From NCBI GenBank assembly GCA_021442155.1, contig CM038216.1, positions 88,694,945 to 88,758,944 on the forward strand: a DNA stretch of 64,000 nt, in the 5' to 3' direction. Origin of the DNA: Cymbidium sinense. Its lineage: Eukaryota; Streptophyta; Magnoliopsida; Asparagales; Orchidaceae. Every line of letters begins with the position of its first letter. Position 1 is the stretch's first letter. The notes below the pieces were generated by a model. It was given only the letters and a program-made list of their open reading frames with translations, had not been told where the DNA came from and did no database searches. Shown in pieces: positions 57,032-64,000 of the stretch. The translations under genes were made by a program, and so were the position numbers.

Positions 57032-59350
57032 GAGAAACCCCATATAGGGAGAATTTTATAGCCACAAAAGAGGGTTATAATATCCTTAACAGGGGATAAA
57101 CTCCAAAACTACTGCTCATAGAGCAACAATCAGCCTAGAGAGTAAATCCCCTATCTAAGTACAACCAAAAGTAAAATAAAAGAGATTAAGAAAGTAAAAG
57201 ATACAAAATGATTAAATAGATAAGCCAATGGATTGATCTGGGCCAAAGCTCTTCAGGATGAGAGAAAGCATGGCACTAGGGAGCAAACCTGCAAGAGAAA
57301 AAGAGAAATGCATCTGCAAAATGTAGAAAGATAAAAACTAGAATAGTTAAAGCAATATAGACAAAGTGAAAAATAAAGCAGCATAAACTGAGAAAAATTA
57401 TAGAAGAGTGTGTGAGAGAAGGCTCAGGCTCAGTCACACCAAATTAAGGCAGATGAAAATATGAGCATCCAAACTTCAGCGGAAGGGTTACATCACAAGA
57501 GCTACTACCAAACCAAAAAGGAATGAAATCATCACTGCCATCATAGCCTACAAACCTGTGGAAAGATAGCAGCCATTTGTTGAAAGTCTTATCAGCCTTA
57601 GAACTTACAAACCTAAATAAAGCCATATACACTATAGAAAAGGAGACAATAAAGAGCAGAATGGGAAAGGGGACCCCATGCAAGATAAATATCAGCAATA
57701 TAGTCACCATAGCATGAGAATCCCTACACATATGAAAATGAACCATCTTTGCCAGATCCACCTTTTTAATACCAGACCCAAGAGTATAATTAGGCCAGCA
57801 TGAAAACCCACCACAAGAAAATAGCAGAAAAGGCCAGGTAAAGGATAGAAACAATATACAACCGGTTGAAAAGTTTGCTTTAATCCAGCTAAGCAAATCA
57901 ATTAGCATGTAAATAACATCATCCCAATCATATGGGACATATATGAAACTTACAGGCCAGGAGTACAGCTCAAGAATATGGCCCAGAAAAGGAACCCATT
58001 CAGAATAAGCAATGCAGATGTTAACAACCCCCTTTTTAATAATCATTATAGAAGTTTTCAAATAGCAAATGTAAAGCGAGATAGCATAACCCAAACCCAA
58101 AATATAATAGGAAATGCAGAAGTTTAACAGAAATAAGATGGGAATGCAGCAGTAGATTAGGTGGACCAGAAGCCAAAGGTAATAAGCTGCACCCCACCGC
58201 AAATAACACCAAATAATGACAATCAGAGAGACAACCCCAGTAGCATCTTGCTGTGCATTAAACTCGAAAAGAGTTCAGCCAACAACCAAGCTAGCAAATA
58301 ACAGCTAGCTAGCCATAAAACCACCCATTCAGAATAGACAGTGCATAAGTTAATAACCAAATAGGTAATAGCATAATCACAGTGATCTGCATAAGTATAA
58401 CTAACCAAGATGGGAAAAATAGTAGCAGATTAAATAGACTAAAAACAACAGGTGATAAGCTACAGCCGGTCGCACACAACAAAAATAATCAAAAAAATAA
58501 CCCTAGAAGTAGCCTGCTGGACATAAGTCCTGAAAATACAACAGCTAACAAATAAAATAGCAAAATAATTATTGCACCCACCATAAGATAATCCATAAAA
58601 AAATAATGGTGCAACATAGACTCGAAAGGGGTTCAAAGGAGAACCATCATTGAAATCCTTCAAGACAAAGAAAAGCAGACAACAGCTAAGCCAACATCAT
58701 CAGTAAAAATAGGCTAGAAGGAAATCAAGAAGTAATTCTGATCCTGCAAAGAAATAGTAATAATAATAAGGGTATTACAGTTTCTCTCCTTACAGGTAGT
58801 GGAGGTGCGGTTAGAGAGCATAAGAGGGGCCATAACCCTATTAAAGAGATAAAAGACAGATAAATTAGGGCTGCCATGAAGCTATACAAAAATATAGCAA
58901 TTAAATAATGAGACAACAAAGTCATGATCCCCAACACAGATTTCCAGAAAATGGAAAAGAGATAAAACACAGCCTTAATCATTAAATGGAAAATAGATAC
59001 AGTAAGACCCATAAACAAAATATTAATGGCAAGAAGTTTATCCTTGTTGATCAGAAAGTAAAGCAGAAAGTAAAACATCTCCCTCCAGCAGATCCAGCTG
59101 ATAAGTGAAAATATTTTCATCCAGTAGGTTAGAAAATTAGGGAACACCTTATCATTAACAATGGAAACAGTAGAAGCAATAAGACCCCAAATAAGGTTAG
59201 GGTAATTAATCCAGCAGTAGATGCCACAGAGATCACAAAATAACCAGAAAAGGGTATCAGGAAGATGCATCAGCAAAACTTAGGGAAACAACAATACTAA
59301 ACATAAGTTGGTCATGCAGTTAAACAGGTAATACAACAGGCCAAACTAAT
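57032..59350 (-). other. long LINE 3' region with internal duplication
   Basis: About 2.3 kb between the end of ORF2 and the tail, unusually long for an L1-type 3' UTR. The + strand motif 'cattcagaata.gca.tgca' with 'gttaa.aacc' occurs at about 57988 and 58328. 'gatggga...gtagcagatta' and 'gtagc.tgctg' follow in both, giving a diverged direct repeat of about 340 bp. 'actcgaaa.g.gttca' at 58262 and 58620 fits the same period. Confidence 0.7.
57444..58202 (-). CDS. 252-codon hydrophobic open frame in the LINE 3' region, function unknown
   Basis: The longest uninterrupted ATG frame of the window. The product is rich in Leu, Ile, Phe, Tyr, Cys and Trp, with several runs of 18 or more hydrophobic residues (for example around residues 8-35, 38-55 and 165-195). 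It would look like a multi-pass membrane protein. I recognise no family. The sense strand is T-rich, which by itself gives hydrophobic codons, and the neighbouring frames at 58223-58408, 58460-58663 and 58725-59276 have the same character. A chance frame in a decayed or repeat-built 3' region is the simpler reading. Confidence 0.25.
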   Translation of the reverse strand: MRWGAAYYLWLLVHLIYCCIPILFLLNFCISYYILGLGYAISLYICYLKTSIMIIKKGVVNICIAYSEWVPFLGHILELYSWPVSFIYVPYDWDDVIYMLIDLLSWIKANFSTGCILFLSFTWPFLLFSCGGFSCWPNYTLGSGIKKVDLAKMVHFHMCRDSHAMVTILLIFILHGVPFPILLFIVSFSIVYMALFRFVSSKADKTFNKWLLSFHRFVGYDGSDDFIPFWFGSSSCDVTLPLKFGCSYFHLP

Positions 59351-59354
59351 AGGA

Positions 59355-59870
59355 TGAATTAATTTCTGAGGTAAAGGAGTCCAGTATTGTCCAAATTAAC
59401 CAAACCATGCAAATGTTTAGGAATTGTAAGTTGATCAAAGAATTTTATGCCATCTAATCTAGCACCATATTAGCAAGGTAATCAGCACATTACCTTCATG
59501 CCATACATGATGATTTTAAAATAGAGTTGAGAAAGGAGAGCTCTAGTGCTTTAGAAGGTAGTACAATTGTATTGCCCACTTTGGTGGAAGTCAAAGATCA
59601 ATTAGCAACAAGGCATCCACCTCAATCAAATATTGAGCCAACCTTTTTGAAGGCAAATCTCAATAGCTTTGTAACCATTAGCTTCAAAGAAAAGAAAGCA
59701 AGTATTAAGGGGTAAGCAAAGCACATAAGGACTTTACCATTAAGGTTTCTAAAATGCCACAACGAAGCATTTTGAAAGAGCCATCGTTAATTTTAATAGT
59801 ATTAGCATGAGGTTTTATTCAATAAATAATTTTGTCATCTTTACAGCTGGGTTGATCCGACAAGTTAAAA
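59355..59870 (-). pseudogene. RNase H domain at the C-terminus of LINE ORF2
   Basis: Minus-strand pieces: 'HANTIKINDGSF', 'CGILRNLNGKVLMCFAYPL', 'FFSFEANGYKAIEICLQKGW' and 'VDALLLIDL'. A later frame gives 'HEGNVLITLLI' (family: E/D-G-N-x-x-A-D-x-L-A), then 'LDGIKFFDQLTIPKHLHGLV' and 'NLDNTGLLYLRN', the typical ORF2 end of plant L1s. At least three frameshifts and several stops. The + strand frame at 59527-59715 is a shadow. Confidence 0.78.
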
Positions 59871-60030
59871 CCTAGTTTATTGGCCACAAATTTGCAGCTT
59901 TGAATTGATTGTAGTTAATTAAATTGGCATTAAACAAGTCCCAGATTTTATTTTTAATTCTAGCAATTATCCTCATATGGTTCATAGGAATCCCATGATG
60001 TTTTGCATCATTTCTGTCCATCAATATGAA

Positions 60031-60345
60031 TCAAATAAGAGTGATAGGATTTATCACTTTAATGTGGCCTTTAATAGTGTTTTCAAAATAAACATAAAGA
60101 AGTTGGTATAAGGTTAAGGAGCCATTGAATTTGAAAATATTAAAGAGTTCATCATACCAAATCCAAAGTTTGGAAGCAATGATTCTGTTAACAAATACAT
60201 GATTCACATTCTCAATGTGAAAGCAGTAGTAGCATTTTGAAGCTAAGTAAAAACCTTTACCCCACATCAAGGAGTCAATAGGGATGAATTTTTTCAAAAT
60301 ATGCCAAGTTAGAATAAAATAAAAAATAGGAATAGTGTTTTTCAA
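60031..60345 (-). pseudogene. LINE ORF2 zf-RVT domain
   Basis: An open frame with 'PIFYFILTWHILKKFIPIDS', 'LASKCYYCFHIENVNHVFVN' and 'ASKLWIWY'. It matches the zinc-binding domain found after RT in plant L1s (pattern W-x-x-L-x-x-K-I-P-T, then C-x-x-C...H). The Cys pair and His are kept. It lies between the RT thumb and the RNase H. Confidence 0.88.
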
Positions 60346-60639
60346 AGTTTAAAAAACACATTGGAGAAATCATGAGCTTCTTTAATATGAATCCAGACAT
60401 TTTTAAGGTTGAAATCACCATTTTGGGAAAGCTTAAAAAGGATCTAATCATGATTGTTAGGAATGATAGGAATAATAGTAAGCTTATCTAAAGAGAAAGG
60501 AATAAGTCAATAAACACTATTGTTCCATTTTATTCTACGAAGAGTTCACTTTAATAGCAGCAGTGGAGTGGGTAGAAAGTAAATCATCAATGGACCCACC
60601 TCCAGTCTAGTTATCTTGCCAAAAAAAAAGAGGTTTCAG

Positions 60640-61140
60640 AGTTAATCCCCCATGAGATTAATGATTTTGCCTCCCATTTGATAGAACAAAGTCTTTTCCA
60701 TACAGGAGAGTCTCCCACTTTATAAGGGAAAATGAGAGGGTGCTTACACGGATTTGGTCATGAATTTAGCCCAAAGACTATTGTTGCTCCTAAAATTCCA
60801 CCAAAGTTTATAGAAAAAAGTAGTGATAGCTTCCCTGATTGGCTTACAGCCAAGCCCACCTTCAGCAAGAGTGCCACAACTTTTATACTAAGAGGTCCAA
60901 TGCATTCTGTTAGTAGAATTGTTAAAACCCCAGAAGAATTTGTTAAGGAGGTGGTCAATTCTATTAATGGTAGAATTGGTCGGCACAATGGTTTGAATGA
61001 GATATAAAGGCATGGAGTTAAGGGTACTCTTAATCAAAGTGAGCCTACCACCAAATGAGAGTAAATAAAATTCCCAAACAGAAATTTTATGAGAGATTTT
61101 TTGGATTAACTCATCAAAGTGATGTGATCTTTTCTAACCT
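60640..61140 (-). pseudogene. LINE ORF2, RT C-terminal / connection region
   Basis: The minus strand around 60990-60755 reads 'LLNKFFWGFNNSTNRMHW', 'SCGTLAEGGLGCKPIREAI' and 'YKLWWNFRSNNSLWAKFM'. This is the well conserved W-G...K-x-H-W...GGLG...K-x-W-R-F series of plant L1s. The two overlapping frames at 60732-61007 (+) and 60758-60988 (-) are not this frame and are shadows. Confidence 0.88.
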
Positions 61141-62110
61141 TTAAAAAGTAGAGCACCAAGATATTTAATAGGAAGTTATTGTTGCTGAAAATTAGTAATT
61201 TTCAAGATTTGGTTGATCCTATTATTAGAGATTTTAGAGGAAGGAATGAAACAACTTTTACCATCATTAAAAAAGATACCACTTTTGTTACCAAATTTAT
61301 TTAAATATTCTTAATAGTTTTAATGTTAATGAATAAAAGATTATGAAGTCATCGGCTAAGATGAGAGAGGAAGACCACCTTGAGTTCTAAAAAACATGCT
61401 AGGATTATTGTTGAAAAGATCATTAAGATTCTAAAAGATATTCAACAGCAATAATAAAAGAGGGGAGATAAGGGATCTCTCCTTATCAATCCATGCATAG
61501 AAGGGAAAAAACCTAGGGACTCACCATTCATGATAACGAAGAACCAAACATTGGTAATACAATTTTTAATGAGATGGATAAAATAGTCAGAAAAACCAAA
61601 AAAATGTAGAATTTGGAAGAGAAAATTCCAAGAGAGGTTGTCAAAAGCTTTAGAGATGTCCAATTTGAAAAGGATGTTACCACCTCTGATAGAAGTATCA
61701 AGGTCATGAATCAGCTCTTGGGCTAGAAGAATGTTGTCAGATATAGCTCTACCTTTAATAAAACCAGTTTGGTTGGGAAAATATATTTAGGCAGCAACGG
61801 ACTAATTCTATTGGTAATTAATTTAGCAATGAGTTTATGAAAGAAGCTGCAAAGGCTGAGAGGTTTTAAATTGCCCCAAGATTCAAGATTATTAATTTTG
61901 GGAATGAGAACAATGGAAGTGCTAGAAAAATATCTAGGTAAAGGATTTCCATCGAGGAAATCAACGATAGCATCGACAAGGTCAGACTTAATAATAAGTC
62001 AATAATGCTAAAAAAATTGAGTAATGTAGCCTTCAGGGCCAGCAACCGAATCAGTGTTCATGCTATTAAAATATCTCGACTTAGTAGGGCGCATATTAAG
62101 CTAGTGGTTT
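61141..62110 (-). pseudogene. LINE ORF2 reverse transcriptase
   Basis: Motifs in order on the minus strand: 'DSVAGPEGY' (62066-62030, RT-0), 'LDGNPLPRYFSSTSIVLIPK', 'LKPLSLCSFFHKLIAKLI', 'QTGFIKGRAISDNILLAQEL', and the frame at 61663-61442 with 'MDISKAFDNLSWNFL' (catalytic Asp of motif A), 'VIMNGESLGFFPSMHGLIRR' and DPLSP. After a frameshift comes LADDFII (61355-61330, the F/LADD catalytic box). The motif GLRQGDPLSP is altered to GLIRRDPLSP, losing Q-G. Several stops occur. Confidence 0.92.
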
Positions 62111-62399
62111 TTCATCATTAGTAATTGTTGAGGAATCGGTGAGAGTTGGAGAGAGCTTCTAAGAAGGGTTGTTGTTTAATAAGTTTTAAAATGATGTATG
62201 ACAGAATCCTTAATATCATTATCGTCTGTGATCCAGCTGTCATTATCATTTTTTATTTTTTTTAATAGAGTTTAAGGCTTTCTTTTTTTGAAAAGAGCAT
62301 GGAAGTACTTGGTATTTCTATCACCATCAGTAATATGTTTGCTAGCAGCCTTTTACAACCAGTAGGTTTCTTCCATATTCTGATAGTTAACCAAGTTAT

Positions 62400-63340
62400 C
62401 TTTAGCTTCATTCAACTCCTCAAGTTTCATAGAATCGGTCAAAAATGACATCTTCAAGAGAACAAACTAATTGTTCAATATTTTTTAATATTTAAAATGA
62501 TGCTTGTTCCACCAATTTAGGTTTTGTTTAAGTCTTTTAAGCTTAAGCGGAGATGCCCTTAATGAATTATGGATGAAGAGGAGCCATCTAGTTAATGGAT
62601 ACAACATTTATGAAATCAATATGTTGGATCTACATATTTTGGAATCTGAAAGAGGTTGGGGAGGATAATCTGTTAGAGGGATTTTGGAAAGAAATCAAAA
62701 GTAGAGCATGATCAGACAAAGTTATGCTCAAATGTTCAACAGAAGTAAGGGGCCATTGATTGATCCAAAGAGAATTAAAAAGAGTCCTATCAAGCCGCTG
62801 CCAGAGTCTAGAGTTATGCCATGTATAATCTGAACCCAAATAGCCAATATCAATCAGATTGCAATCAAGAATCATATTAGAAAAGTCTTTCATGGAATGA
62901 GTGTTGGAGAAACCTCCCTTCTTTCGAGGAAGAGAATAGTGTTAAAATCACCCCAACCAACCAGGGTTTGTTGATGAGGCAAAGGTTCTTAAGTTATCCC
63001 AAAGGATGTTCCTACTAGCTCTATTATAAGAAGCATTAATAAAGGAACCTAGAATAGAAAATTCACCCAATGAGATGTGTACATTGACCAATTATTGAAG
63101 ATCATCAAGGATAGATATGTTGACTAAATTATTCCAAAAACACCAAATTTTATTGCTAATATTATTAAAGAAGTTTTGAAAGCCAAGCATCCTAGCAACA
63201 TGGTTAATCTTAGAAGAGTGTATGAATGGTTCAATAACAAAAAGTAAGGCTATGTTATTAATACAACAAGGACTTTTAATATGGTTGTCGACAATGAGAG
63301 TCCCAATACTCCGAACATTCCAAATTAGTAAGTTGATCAT
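62400..63340 (-). pseudogene. LINE ORF2 AP-like endonuclease
   Basis: The frame from 63340 starts 'MINLLIWNVRSIG', the usual ORF2 start with the metal-site Asn. After several breaks, the frame at 62893-62630 has 'CNLIDIGYLGSDYTWHN' (G-x-x-(F/Y)-T-W-x-N), 'RLDRTLFN' (R-L-D-R) and 'LSITLSDHALLLISF' (S-D-H catalytic motif). These are hallmarks of the L1 endonuclease. The middle (62900-63090) is interrupted. The region to 62400 leads to RT with no clear motif. Confidence 0.9.
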
Positions 63341-64000
63341 AATTAAATAAGATAAGAAAGGAAAAGAGATAACTAAAGAAATAATAAACCAGGAAGAAAA
63401 GGAAACTAGAAATAGTTATTTATGGAAAGTTAGAGAAGATATAGTAGTTCTAATGAAGCTATTAGTGAACATTCTAGCTTTAAGTGATTTTTTTTAAAAA
63501 AATTAGTTTGAAAAGGTCTATCGTTGTCCAAAGAATCACCATCCGAGAGAGACTGATTTGTGATATTCAGAATAGGACCTGTATCAGTCAAAGCATTTCT
63601 AATGATAATTTCCCTTTCTTCAATGTTAGAATTAAGCTGAGAATGTGGGTTAGTATGCATATCACTCTAAAGAGTAGGAGAAGGAGAGGTTGTGAAGCCA
63701 TTAATAGCACATATTACATGCTCAATTTTAGAATTTATTTTCATATTTTGTTACATCATCAAAGGATCAGTAGTTTTCAGATTTTGTTCCTTCATCAAAG
63801 GATCAACTCCAGAATTTGTTTTCAGATTTTGATCCAACCTGAAATTTCCTTTCAACTCACCACTAAGGTTCATATGAGTCTCCTCGGGTTCACTAGCCAA
63901 AAGGGGTAGGTTAGACTAAGTCAAGGTATTGTCTTGAGGAGCCAAATTATTACAATTAGAAGAAATGATAATTAAGCTATCATTAGCCTCCTCATGAACC
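63341..64000 (-). pseudogene. C-terminal part of LINE ORF1 and inter-ORF spacer
   Basis: Upstream of ORF2 the minus strand gives 'VHEEANDSLIIISSNCNN' at the window edge and an open piece 'MHTNPHSQLNSNIEEREIII' at 63660-63430, Asn/Ser-rich and without Cys knuckles. By position this is the ORF1 tail, whose conserved part would lie beyond 64000. The 141-codon + strand frame at 63484-63909 is the antisense of this region and has no recognisable domain. Confidence 0.55.

Larger units (their letters stand above)
57018..64000 (-). mobile_element. plant L1-type LINE, 3' end at telomeric array, 5' end outside window
   Basis: A minus-strand non-LTR element. Reading from 64000 to 57018: tail of ORF1, ORF2 with AP-type endonuclease, reverse transcriptase, C-terminal zinc-finger-like region and RNase H, then a 3' region of about 2.3 kb and an oligo-A tail (T14 on +, 57018-57031) joined to TTTAGGG-like DNA. 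Stops and frameshifts make it inactive. The endonuclease-RT-RNase H order places it in the plant L1 group that gained an archaeal-type RNase H. Confidence 0.92.

Noticed and set aside
63484..63909. 141-codon + strand frame
   Set aside because: It is antisense to the LINE ORF1/ORF2 junction. No family resemblance; Ile/His/Gln-rich from AT-rich DNA.

Overview
This 64 kb window is plant nuclear DNA made almost wholly of repeats. I found no intact cellular gene. The plant assignment rests on four things: TTTAGGG (the common plant telomere unit) repeated hundreds of times, nine fragments of a plant glycine-rich RNA-binding protein (GRP) gene, a Ty3/gypsy retrotransposon of the plant Tat/Ogre type with two RNase H domains, and a plant L1-type LINE with an added C-terminal RNase H. 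The species cannot be fixed from the sequence. The layout fits a large, repeat-rich genome, in interstitial telomeric or subtelomeric chromatin.

Layout. (1) AT-rich satellite modules lie at 1-1050, 10870-12391, 19231-20477 and 45866-46229. Each is followed by the same ~115 bp tag and then telomere-like DNA. (2) Composite telomeric satellite fills 1169-6165, 12509-16509, 20595-30310 and 46339-57017. It alternates TTTAGGG arrays with ~0.7-0.85 kb T-rich blocks that have a conserved start and a conserved internal order. Every array has the G-rich strand on +. Nine antisense copies of the GRP C-terminal exon plus 3' UTR are embedded in it. (3) Decayed Ty3/gypsy pieces are present. 6166-10870 (RT to 3' UTR) and 16510-19230 (integrase C-terminus to 3' UTR) are 3' parts belonging to a duplicated module. 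30311-45865 is a 5' part, with a candidate LTR, a long hairpin-rich leader, gag and protease. (4) A 5'-incomplete LINE on the minus strand fills 57018-64000. Its poly(A) end abuts a telomeric array.

How the parts relate. The AT-rich module, tag, telomeric array and GRP cassette recur in the same order four times, so this is a higher-order repeat spread by segmental duplication. GRP cassettes and many T-rich blocks carry a T-run at their left edge, the minus-strand equivalent of a poly(A) tail, directly after TTTAGGG DNA. The LINE has the same geometry. This suggests reverse transcription primed from a telomeric G-strand end, followed by renewed telomere repeat and amplification; that is an inference.

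The two most unusual signals are this telomere/retrocopy satellite and a tandem array of about 23 imperfect hairpins at 38237-40065. In the hairpin array the loop is conserved while the stem sequences change together and stay paired.
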